This document shows positions 13,995 through 25,435 of a DNA stretch of 64,000 nt, piece by piece; the first letter of the stretch is position 1; each line of letters begins with the position of its first letter. Both the position numbers and the translations under genes were made by a program. Under the pieces are notes generated by a model. That model did no database searches, was not told the DNA's origin, and saw only the letters and a list, made by a program, of their open reading frames with translations. Where the stretch lies: NCBI RefSeq assembly GCF_032854445.1, contig NW_027017963.1, positions 124,001 through 188,000 of the forward strand. The letters run 5' to 3'. The DNA is from Liolophura sinensis. Its lineage: Eukaryota; Mollusca; Polyplacophora; Chitonida; Chitonidae.

Positions 13995-15080
13995 ACCAGG
14001 CAAAAATCCAAAAGTGGAAAAACTGTTCCAATGCTGCTGGTAAGAGGCTAATCCGACGTATTTTTTGACGAGAAATCGAATGGTGCAAACCGCGTTGCTC
14101 TCCGACCAATACTTTTGGCTGTAGCCACAAATGAATAATCATTGATGTCAGGACCACGTGCCCAGCAACGGCTCTTACTCCATGGAAACCAAGGAAATTT
14201 GCAATTTTTCAACAGCTGGAGATGCCTGGCCCAATTGCACATCTTTTGGCACCTTATTGATGTGGGTCAGTGTTCAATTGTACTTTTTACAGCGGACTGT
14301 ATCAAGTACCTTGTGTTTTTTTTATATACAAATGGTTTGGTTTTTCTACATGTAGATAAAGACATTGAGTTTGTCTTCGACTTAGAAGGAAGACAACTGC
14401 TGGGTGAGTTAAATGGGCTTGGCCCAAAGATTTGACGTCGTCTGGGCTACCGAAGGGCACATAACTTATAATGAAAAGTTGAATATAGTAATGACCAGTC
14501 GCGATTGTACATAGTTAATGTAGCCGATTTCAAATCGCAAAACGACCAGGTAAAACTCCAAAAGTGGAAAAACTGTTCCAATGCTGCTGGTAAGAGGCTA
14601 ATCCGACGTATTTTTTGACGAGAAATCGAATGGTGCAAACCGCGTTGCTCTCCGACCAATACTTTTGGCTGTAGCCACAAATGAATAATCATTGATGTCA
14701 AGATCACGTGCCCAGCAACGGCTCTTACTCCATGGAAACCAAGGAAATTTGCAATTTTTCAACAGCTGGAGATGCCTGGCCCAATTGCGCATCTTTTGGC
14801 ACCTTATTGATGTGGGTCAGTGTTCAATTGTACTTTTTACAGCGGACTGTATCAAGTACCATGTGTTTTTCTTATATACAAATGGTGTGGTTTTTCTACA
14901 TGTAGATAAAGACATTGAGTTTGTCTTCGACTTAGAAGTAAGACATTTGCTGGGTGAGTTAAATGGGCTTGGCCCAAAGATTTGACGTCGTCTGGGCTAC
15001 CGAAGGGCACATAACTTATAATGAAAAGTTGAATATAGTAATGACCAGTTGCGACTGTACATAGTTAATGTAGCCGATTT
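13205..15080. repeat. Segmental copy, left partner of 17.6-19.5 kb (offset 4,399 bp)
   Basis: This stretch contains AAGTATCTTGTG, TTGGCCAAAAG, GTCGAGATTG, GGAAAGAGG, TTTCAAAAGCTGG, CAGGACCACGTG, TTGCACATC, AATGGTTTGG, TTAGAAGGAAGAC, CAAATCGCAAAACGACC and GTTGCGACTG in that order. The same order recurs from about 17,604 to 19,480. The spacing equals eight monomers, the same number as the higher-order unit of subfamily II. Confidence 0.9.
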
Positions 15081-17603
15081 CAATTGGCAAAAAGACCAGG
15101 TAAAAATCCAAAAGTGGAAAAACTGTTCCAATGCTGCTGTTAAGAGGCTAATCCGACGTATTTTTTGACGAGAAATCGAATGGTGCAAACCGCGTTGCTC
15201 TCCGACCAATACTTTTGGCTGTAGCCACAAATGAATAATCATTGATGTCAGGATCACGTGCCCAGCAACGGCTCTTACTCCATGGAAACCAAGGAAATTT
15301 GCAATTTTTCAACAGCTGGAGATGCCTGGCCCAATTGCACATCTTTTGGCACCTTATTGATGTGGGTCAGTGTTCAATTGTACTTTTTACAGCGGACTGT
15401 ATCAAGTACCTTGTGTTTTTTTTATATACAAATGGTGTGGTTTTTCTACATGTAGATAAAGACATTGAGTTTGTCTTCGACTTAGAAGTAAGACATTTGC
15501 TGGGTGAGTTAAATGGGCTTGGCCCAAAGATTTGACGTCGTCTGGGCTACCGAAGGGCACATAACTTATAATGAAAAGTTGAATATAGTAATGACCAGTC
15601 GCGATTGTACATAGTTAATGTAGCCGATTTCAATTGGCAAAAAGACCAGGCAAAAATCCAAAAGTAGAAAAACTGTTCCAATGCTGCTGGTAAGAGGCTA
15701 ATCCGACGTATTTTTTGACGAGAAATCGAATGGTGCAAACCGCGTTGCTCTCCGACCAATACTTTTGGTTGTAGCCACAAATGAATAATCATTGATGTCA
15801 AGATCACGTGCCCAGCAACTGCTCTTACTCCATGGAAACCAAGGAAATTTGCAATTTTTCAACAGCTGGAGATGCCTGGCCCAATTGCGCATCTTTTGGC
15901 ACCTTATTGATGTGGGTCAGTGTTCAATTGTACTTTTTACAGCGGACTGTATCAAGTATCTCGTGTTTTTTTATATACAAATGGTGTGGTTTTTCTACAT
16001 GTAGATAAAGACATTGAGTTTGTCTTCGACTTAGAAGTAAGACATTTGCTGGGTGAGTTAAATGGGCTTGGCCCAAAGATTTGACGTCGTCTGGGCTACC
16101 GAAGGGCACATAACTTATAATGAAAAGTTGAATATAGTAATGACCAGTCGCGATTGTACATAGTTAATGTAGCCGATTTTAATTAGAAAAAATACCAGGC
16201 AAAAATCCAAAAGTGGAAATACTGTTCCAATGCTGCTGGTAAGAGGCTAATCCGACGTATTTTTTGACGAGAAATCGAATGGTGCAAACCGCGTTGCTCT
16301 CCGACCAATACTTTTGGCTGTAGCCACAAATGAATAATCATTGATGTCAAGATCACGTGCCCAGCAACGGCTCTTACTCCATGGAAACCAAGGAAATTTG
16401 CAATTTTTCAACAGCTGGAGATGCCTGGCCCAATTGCGCATCTTTTGGCACCTTATTGATGTGGGTCAGTGTTCAATTGTACTTTTTACAGCGGACTGTA
16501 TCAAGTACCTTGTGTTTTTTTTATATACAAATGGTGTGGTTTTTCTACATGTAGATAAAGACATTGAGTTTGTCTTCGACTTAGAAGTAAGACATTTGCT
16601 GGGTGAGTTAAATGGGCTTGGCCCAAAGATTTGACGTCGTCTGGGCTACCGAAGGGCACATAACTTATAATGAAAAGTTGAATATAGTAATGACCAGTCG
16701 CGATTGTACATAGTTAATGTAGCCGATTTCAGTTGGCAAAAAGACCAGGCAAAAATCCAAAAGTGGAAAAACTGTTCCAATGCTGCTGGTAAGAGGCTAA
16801 TCCGACGTATTTTTTGACGAGAAATCGAATGGTGCAAACCGCGTTGCTCTCCGACCAATACTTTTGGTTGTAGCCACAAATGAATAATCATTGATGTCAA
16901 GATCACGTGCCCAGCAACGGCTCTTACTCCATGGAAACCAAGGAAATTTGCAATTTTTCAACAGCTGGAGATGCCTGGCCCAATTGCGCATCTTTTGGCA
17001 CCTTATTGATGTGGGTCAGTGTTCAATTGTACTTTTTACAGCGGACTTTATCAAGTACCTTGTGTTTTTTTTATATACAAATGGTGTGGTTTTTCTACAT
17101 GTAGATAAAGACATTGAGTTTGTCTTCGACTTAGAAGTAAGACATTTGCTGGGTGAGTTAAATGGGCTTGACCCAAAGATTTGACGTCGTCTGGGCTACC
17201 GAAGGGCACATAACTTATAATGAAAAGTTGAATATAGTAATGACCAGTCGCGAATGTACATAGTTAATGTAGCCGATTTCAATTAGAAAAAATACCAGGC
17301 AAAAATCCAAAAGTGGAAAAACTGTTCCAATGCTGCTGGTAAGAGGCTAATCCGACGTATTTTTTGACGAGAAATCCAATGGTGCAAACTGCGTTGCTCT
17401 CCGACCAATAGTTTTGGCTGTAGCCACAAATGAATAATCATTGATGTCAAGATCACGTGCCCAGCAACGGCTCTTACTCCATGGAAACCAAGGAAATTTG
17501 CAATTTTTCAACAGCTGGAGATGCCTGGCCCAATTGCGCATCTTTTGGCACCTTATTGATGTGGGTCAGTGTTCAATTGTACTTTTTACAGCGGACTGTA
17601 TCA

Positions 17604-19480
17604 AGTATCTTGTGTTTTTTTTATATACAAATGGTGTGGTTTTTCTACATGTAGATAAAGACATTGAGTTTGTCTTCGACTTAGAAGTAAGACAACTGCT
17701 GGGTGAGTTAAATGGGCTTGGCCAAAAGATTTGACGTCGTCTGGGCTACCGAAGGGCACATAACTTATAATGAAAAAGTGAATATAGTAATGACCAGTCG
17801 AGATTGTACATAGTTAATGTAGCCGATTTCAATTAGCAAAAAGACCAGGCAAAAATCCAAAAGTGGAAAAACTGTTCCAATGCTGCTGGAAAGAGGCTAA
17901 TCCGACGTATTTTTTGACGAGAAATCGAATGGTGCAAACCGCGTTGCTCTCCGATCAATACTTTTGGCTGTAGCCACAAATGAATAATCATTGATGTCAA
18001 GATCACGTGCCCAGCAACGGCTCTTACTCCATGGAAACCAAGGAAATTTGCAATTTTTCAAAAGCTGGAGATGCCTGGCCCAATTGCGCATCTTTTGGCA
18101 CCTTATTGATGTGGGTCAGTGTTCAATTGTACTTTTTTACAGCAGACTGTATCATGTACCTTGTGTTTTTTTAAATACAAATGGTGTGGTTTTTCTACAT
18201 GTAGATAAAGACATTGAGTTTGTCTTCGACTTAGAAGTAAGACATTTGCTGGGTGAGTTAAATGGGCTTGGCCCAAAGATTTGACGTCGTCTGGGCTACC
18301 GAAGGGCACATAACTTATAATGAAAAGTTGAATATAGTAATGACCAGTCGCGATTGTACATAGTTAATGTAGCCGATTTCAATTCGCAAAAAGACCAGGC
18401 AAAAATCCAAAAGTGGAAAAACTGTTCCAATGCTGCTGGTAAGAGGCTAATCCGACGTATTTTTTGACGAGAAATCGAATGGTGCAAACCGCGTTGCTCT
18501 CCGACCAATACTTTTGGCTGTAGCCACAAATGAATAATCATTGATGTCAGGACCACGTGCCCAGCAACGGCTCTTACTCCATGGAAACCAAGGAAATTTG
18601 CAATTTTTCAACAGCTGGAGATGCCTGGCCCAATTGCACATCTTTTGGCACCTTATTGATGTGGGTCAGTGTTCAATTGTACTTTTTACAGCGGACTGTA
18701 TCAAGTACCTTGTGTTTTTTTTATATACAAATGGTTTGGTTTTTCTACATGTAGATAAAGACATTGAGTTTGTCTTCGACTTAGAAGGAAGACAACTGCT
18801 GGGTGAGTTAAATGGGCTTGGCCCAAAGATTTGACGTCGTCTGGGCTACCGAAGGGCACATAACTTATAATGAAAAGTTGAATATAGTAATGACCAGTCG
18901 CGATTGTACATAGTTAATGTAGCCGATTTCAAATCGCAAAACGACCAGGTAAAACTCCAAAAGTGGAAAAACTGTTCCAATGCTGCTGGTAAGAGGCTAA
19001 TCCGACGTATTTTTTGACGAGAAATCGAATGGTGCAAACCGCGTTGCTCTCCGACCAATACTTTTGGCTGTAGCCACAAATGAATAATCATTGATGTCAA
19101 GATCACGTGCCCAGCAACGGCTCTTACTCCATGGAAACCAAGGAAATTTGCAATTTTTCAACAGCTGGAGATGCCTGGCCCAATTGCGCATCTTTTGGCA
19201 CCTTATTGATGTGGGTCAGTGTTCAATTGTACTTTTTACAGCGGACTGTATCAAGTACCATGTGTTTTTCTTATATACAAATGGTGTGGTTTTTCTACAT
19301 GTAGATAAAGACATTGAGTTTGTCTTCGACTTAGAAGTAAGACATTTGCTGGGTGAGTTAAATGGGCTTGGCCCAAAGATTTGACGTCGTCTGGGCTACC
19401 GAAGGGCACATAACTTATAATGAAAAGTTGAATATAGTAATGACCAGTTGCGACTGTACATAGTTAATGTAGCCGATTTC
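17604..19480. repeat. Segmental copy, right partner of 13.2-15.1 kb
   Basis: Partner at offset 4,399 bp. It then continues into a monomer (19,383) with AATTAGC and GGTAAGTGG, whereas the left partner continues with AATTGGC and CTGTTAAGAGG. The monomer at 14,984 joins the opening of the type at 19,383 to the end of the type at 19,933 (CAGGATCACG, TTGCACATC), so it looks like a hybrid formed by loss of one repeat length. Confidence 0.88.
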
Positions 19481-21701
19481 AATTAGCAAAAAGACCAGGT
19501 AAAAATCCAAAAGTGGAAAAACTGTTCCAATGCTGCTGGTAAGTGGCTAATCCGACGTATTTTTTGACGAGAAATCGAATGGTGCAAACCGCGTTGCTCT
19601 CCGACCAATACTTTTGGCTGTAGCCACAAATGAATAATCATTGATGTCAAGATCACGTGCCCAGCAACGGCTCTTACTCCATGGAAACCAAGGAAATTTG
19701 CAATTTTTCAACAGCTGGAGATGCCTGGCCCAATTGCGCATCTTTTGGCACCTTATTGATGTGGGTCAGTGTTCAATTGTACTTTTTACAGCGGACTGTA
19801 TCAAGTACCTTGTGTTTTTTTTATATACAAATGGTGTGGTTTTTCTACATGTAGATAAAGACATTGAGTTTGTCTTCGACTTAGAAGTAAGACATTTGCT
19901 GGGTGAGTTAAATGGGCTTGGCCCAAAGATTTGACGTCGTCTGGGCTACCGAAGGGCACATAACTTATAATGAAAAGTTGAATATAGTAATGACCAGTCG
20001 CGATTGTACATAGTTAATGTAGCCGATTTCAATTACCAAAAAGACCAGGCAAAAATCCAAAAGTGGAAAAACTGTTCCAATGCTGCTGGTAAGAGGCTAA
20101 TCCGACGTATTTTTTGACGAGAAATCGAATGGTGCAAACCGCGTTGCTCTCCGACCAATACTTTTGGCTGTAGCCACAAATGAATAATCATTGATGTCAG
20201 GATCACGTGCCCAGCAACGGCTCTTACTCCATGGAAACCAAGGAAATTTGCAATTTTTCAACAGCTGGAGATGCCTGGCCCAATTGCACATCTTTTGGCA
20301 CCTTATTGATGTGGGTCAGTGTTCAATTGTACTTTTTACAGCGGACTGTATCAAGTACCTTGTGTTTTTTTTTATATACAAATGGTGTGGTTTTTCTACA
20401 TGTAGATAAAGACATTGAGTTTGTCTTCGACTTAGAAGTAAGACATTTGCTGGGTGAGTTAAATGGGCTTGGCCCAAAGATTTGACGTCGTCTGGGCTAC
20501 CGAAGGGCACATAACTTATAATGAAAAGTTGAATATAGTAATGACCAGTCGCGATTGTACATAGTTAATGTAGCCGATTTCAATTCGCAAAAAGACCAGG
20601 CAAAAATCCAAAAGTGGAAAAACTGTTCCAATGCTGCTGGTAAGAGGCTAATCCGACGTATTTTTTGACGAGAAATCGAATGGTGCAAACCGCGTTGCTC
20701 TCCGACCAATACTTTTGGCTGTAGCCACAAATGAATAATCATTGATGTCAGGACCACGTGCCCAGCAACGGCTCTTACTCCATGGAAACCAAGGAAATTT
20801 GCAATTTTTCAACAGCTGGAGATGCCTGGCCCAATTGCACATCTTTTGGCACCTTATTGATGTGGGTCAGTGTTCAATTGTACTTTTTACAGCGGACTGT
20901 ATCAAGTACCTTGTGTTTTTTTTTATATACAAATGGTGTGGTTTTTCTACATGTAGATAAAGACATTGAGTTTGTCTTCGACTTAGAAGGAAGACAACTG
21001 CTGGGTGAGTTAAATGGGCTTGGCCCAAAGATTTGACGTCGTCTGGGCTACCGAAGGGCACATAACTTATAATGAAAAGTTGAATATAGTAATGACCAGT
21101 CGCGATTGTACATAGTTAATGTAGCCGATTTCAAATCGCAAAACGACCAGGTAAAACTCCAAAAGTGGAAAAACTGTTCCAGTGCTGCTGGTAAGAGGCT
21201 AATCCGACGTATTTTTTGACGAGAAATCGAATGGTGCAAACCGCGTTGCTCTCCGACCAATACTTTTGGCTGTAGCCACAAATGAATAATCATTGATGTC
21301 AAGATCACGTGCCCAGCAACGGCTCTTACTCCATGGAAACCAAGGAAATTTGCAATTTTTCAACAGCTGGAGATGCCTGGCCCAATTGCGCATCTTTTGG
21401 CACCTTATTGATGTGGGTCAGTGTTCAATTGTACTTTTTACAGCGGACTGTATCAAGTACCATGTGTTTTTCTTATATACAAATGGTGTGGTTTTTCTAC
21501 ATGTAGATAAAGACATTGAGTTTGTCTTCGACTTAGAAGTAAGACATTTGCTGGGTGAGTTAAATGGGCTTGGCCCAAAGATTTGACGTCGTCTGGGCTA
21601 CCGAAGGGCACATAACTTATAATGAAAAGTTGAATATAGTAATGACCAGTTGCGACTGTACATAGTTAATGTAGCCGATTTCAATTAGCAAAAAGACCAG
21701 G
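18283..21701. repeat. Four-monomer tandem duplication (2,201-bp period)
   Basis: Monomers at 18,283, 18,833 and 19,383 recur at 20,484, 21,035 and 21,585. Markers are CAGGACCACGTG, TTAGAAGGAAGAC, AAATCGCAAAACGACC, CATGTGTTTTTCTTATATAC and GTTGCGACTG. The second copy has one more T in the T-tract and GGTGTGG where the first has GGTTTGG. The copy beginning at 21,585 is cut short by the switch to subfamily II. Confidence 0.92.
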
Positions 21702-21767
21702 TAAAAATCCAAAAGTGGAAAAACTGTTCCAATGCTGCTGGTAAGAGGCTTAATCCGACGTATTTTG
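21702..21767. repeat. Junction between subfamily I and subfamily II
   Basis: The monomer at 21,585 opens like the subfamily I monomer at 19,383 (GTTGCGACTG, AATTAGC, CAGGTAAAAATCC). From 21,767 on it has all four subfamily II bases. Between the two lies a one-base T insertion (GGCTTAATCCGACG near 21,750) not seen in other monomers. The join is in register, so the 550-bp phase is kept. The subfamily II side matches the monomer at 30,938. That suggests the edge was made by recombination at matching positions in two different monomers. Confidence 0.93.
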
Positions 21768-22135
21768 TGACGAGAAATCGAATGGTGCAAACCGCGTTGC
21801 TCTCCGACCAATACTTTTGGCTGTAGCCACAAATGAATAATCAATGATGTCAAGATCACGTGCCCAGCAACGGCTCTTACTCCATGGAAACCAAGGAAAT
21901 TTGCAATTTTTCAACAGCTGGAGATGCCTGGCCCAATTGCGCATCCTTTGGCACCTTATTGATGTGGGTCAGTGTTCAATTGTACTTTTTACAGCGGATT
22001 GTATCAAGTACCTTTTGTTTTTTTTATATACAAATGGTGTGGTTTTTCTACATGTAGATAAAGACATTGAGTTTGTCTTCGACTTAGAAGTAAGACATTT
22101 GTTGGGTGAGTTAAATGGGCTTGGCCCAAAGATTT

Positions 22136-24885
22136 GACGTCGTCTGGGCTACCGAAGGGCACATAACTTATAATGAAAAGTTGAATATAGTAATGACCAG
22201 TCGCGATTGTACATAGTTAATGTAGCCGATTTCAATTCGCAAAAAGACCAGGCAAAAACCCAAAAGTGGAAAAACTGTTCCAATGCTGCTGGTAAGAGGC
22301 TAATCCGACGTATTTTGTGACGAGAAATCGAATGGTGCAAACCGCGTTGCTCTCCGACCAATACTTTTGGCTGTAGCCACAAATGAATAATCAATGATGT
22401 CAAGATCACGTGCCCAGCAACGGCTCTTACTCCATGGAAACCAAGGAAATTTGCAATTTTTCAACAGCTGGAGATGCCTGGCCCAATTGCGCATCCTTTG
22501 GCACCTTATTGATGTGGGTCAGTGTTCAATTGTACTTTTTACAGCGGATTGTATCAAGTACCTTGTGTTTTTTTTTATATACAAATGGTGCGGTTTTTCT
22601 ACATGTAGATAAAGACATTGAGTTTGTCTTCGACTTAGGAGTAAGACATTTGCTGGGTGAGTTAAATGGGCTTGGCCCAAAGATTTGACGTCGTCTGGGC
22701 TACCGAAGGGCACATAACTTATAATGAAATGTTAAATATAGTAATGACCAGTCGCGATTGTACATAGTTAATGTAGCCGATTTCAATTAGCAAAAAGACC
22801 AGGCAAAAATCCAAAAGTGGAAAAACTGTTCCAATGCTGCTGGTAAGAGGCTAATCCGACGTATTTTGTGACGAGAAATCGAATGGTGCAAACCGCGTTG
22901 CTCTCCGACCAATACTTTTGGCTGTAGCCACAAGTGAATAATGAATGATGTCAAGATCACGTGCCCAGCAACGGCTCTTACTCCATGGAAACCAAGGAAA
23001 TTTGCAATTTTTCAACAGCTGGAGATGCCTGGCCCAATTGCGCATCCTTTGGCACCTTATTGATGTGGGTCAGTGTTCAATTGTACTTTTTACAGCGGAT
23101 TGTATCAAGTACCTTGTGTTTTTTTATATACAAATGGTGTGGTTTTTCTACATGTAGATAAAGACATTGAGTTTGTCTTCGACTTAGAAGTAAGACATTT
23201 GCTGGGTGAGTTAAATGGGCTTGGCCCAAAGATTTGACGTCGTCTGGGCTACCGAAGGGCACATAACTTATAATGAAAAGTTGAATATAGTAATGACCAG
23301 TCGCGATTGTACATAGTTAATGTAGCCGATTTTAATTCGCAAAAAGACCAGGCAAAAATCCAAAAGTGGAAAAACTGTTCCAATGCTGCTGGTAAGAGGC
23401 TAATCCGACGTATTTTGTGACGAGAAATCGAATGGTGCAAACCGCGTTGCTCTCCAACCAAAACTTTTGGCTGTAGCCACAAATGAATAATCAATGATGT
23501 CAAGATCACGTGCCCAGCAACGGCTCTTACTCCATGGAAACCAAGGAAATTTGCAATTTTTCAACAGCTGGAGATGCCTGGCCCAATTGCGCATCCTTTG
23601 GCACCTTATTGATGTGGGTCAGTGTTCAATTGTACTTTTTACAGCGGATTGTATCAAGTACCTTGTGTTTTTTTTACATACAAATGGTGTGGTTTTTCTA
23701 CATGTAGATAAAGACATTGAGTTTGTCTTCGACTTAGAAGTAAGACATTTGCTGGGTGAGTTAAATGGGCTTGGCCCAAAGATTTGACGTCGTCTGGGCT
23801 ACCGAAGGGCACATAACTTATAATGAAAAGTTGAATATAGTAATGACCAGTCGCGATTGTACATAGTCAATGTAGCCGATTTCAATTCGCAAAAAGACCA
23901 GGCAAAAATCCAAAAGTGGAAAAACTGTTCCAATGCTGCTGGTAAGAGGCTAATCCGACGTATTTTGTGACGAGAAATCGATTGGTGCAAACCGCGTTGC
24001 TCTCCGACCAATACTTTTGGCTGTAGCCACAAATGAATAATCAATGATGTCAAGATCACGTGCCCAGCAACGGCTCTTACTCCATGGAAACCAAGGAAAT
24101 TTGCAATTTTTCAACAGCTGGAGATGCCTGGCCCAATTGCGCATCCTTTGGCACCTTATTGATGTGGGTCAGTGTTCAATTGTACTTTTTACAGCGGATT
24201 GTATCAAGTACCTTGTGTTTTTTTTATATACAAATGGTGTGGTTTTTCTACATGTAGATAAAGACATTGAGTTTGTCTTCGACTTAGAAGTAAGACATTT
24301 GTTGGGTGAGTTAAATGGGCTTGGCCCAAAGATTTGACGTCGTCTGGGCTACCGAAGGGCACATAACTTATAATGAAAAGTTGAATATAGTAATGACCAG
24401 TCGCGATTGTACATAGTTAATGTAGCCGATTTCAATTAGCAAAATGACCAGGCAAAAATCCAAAAGTGGAAAAACTGTTCCACTGCTGCTGGTAAGAGGC
24501 TAATCCGACGTATTTTGTGACGAGAAATCGAATGGAGCAAACCGCGTTGCTCTCCGACCAATACTTTTGGCTGTAGCCACAAATGAATAATCAATGATGT
24601 CAAGATCACGTGCCCAGCAACGGCTCTTACTCCATGGAAACCAAGGAAATTTGCAATTTTTCAACAGCTGGAGATGCCTGGCCCAATTGCGCATCCTTTG
24701 GCACCTTATTGATGTGGGTCAGTGTTCAATTGTACTTTTTACAGCGGATTGTATCAAGTACCTTGTGTTTTTTTTATATACAAATGGTGTGGTTTTTCTA
24801 CATGTAGATAAAGACATTGAGTTTGTCTTCGACTTAGAAGTAAGACATTTGCTGGGTGAGTTAAATGGGCTTGGCCCAAAGATTT
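22136..24885. repeat. Variant block v1-v2-v3-v4-v5, copy 1
   Basis: Five monomers recur at 31,488-34,237 at offset 9,352 bp. Shared private changes are AACCCAAAAG, GGTGCGG, GAAATGTTAAATAT, GAATAATGAATG, CAACCAAAAC, ACATACAAATGG and AGTCAATG. The match begins earlier, at the subfamily II side of the junction in the monomer at 21,585, which parallels 30,938. The partner copy differs at GCATTCTTTGG (32,946) and in its fifth monomer. Confidence 0.92.
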
Positions 24886-25435
24886 GACGTCGTCTGGGCT
24901 ACCGAAGGGCACATAACTTATAATGAAAAGTTGAATATAGTAATGACCAGTCGCGATTGTACATAGTTAATGTAGCCGATTTCAATTCGCAAAAAGACCA
25001 GGCAAAAATCCAAAAGTAGAAAAACTGTTCCAATGCTGCTGGTAAGAGGCTAATCCGACGTATTTTGTGACGAGAAATCGAATGGTGCAAACCGCGTTGC
25101 TCTCCGACCAATACTTTTGGCTGTAGCCACAAGTGAATAATCAATGATGTCAAGATCACGTGCCCAGCAACGGCTCTTACTCCATGGAAACCAAGGAAAT
25201 TTGCAATTTTTCAACAGCTGGAGATGCCTGGCCCAATTGCGCATCCTTTGGCACCTTATTGATGTGGGTCAGTGTTCAATTGTACTTTTTACAGCGGATT
25301 GTATCAAGTACCTTGTGTTTTTTTTATATACAAATGGTGTGGTTTTTCTACATGTAGATAAAGACATTGAGTTTGTCTTCGACTTAGAAGTAAGACATTT
25401 GCTGGGTGAGTTAAATGGGCTTGGCCCAAAGATTT

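Larger units (their letters stand above)
139..21701. repeat. Subfamily I domain, about 39 monomers, heterogeneous mosaic
   Basis: Four monomer positions define this subfamily: T at 182 (GTATTTTTTGACG), T at 259 (AATCATTGATG), T at 361 (GCATCTTTTGG) and C at 414 (CGGACTGTATC). Monomer starts are 139, 689, 1238, 1788, 2338, 2888, 3437, 3987, 4537, 5087, 5637, 6187, 6736, 7286, 7836, 8385, 8935, 9485, 10035, 10585, 11135, 11684, 12234, 12784, 13334, 13884, 14434, 14984, 15534, 16083, 16633, 17183, 17733, 18283, 18833, 19383, 19933, 20484, 21035 and 21585 (the last is the junction monomer). Copies differ among themselves more than in subfamily II. A common sub-variant has six T before ACAGCAGACTGTATCATG. 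No regular higher-order period is clear; instead there are segmental copies at several spacings. Confidence 0.95.
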
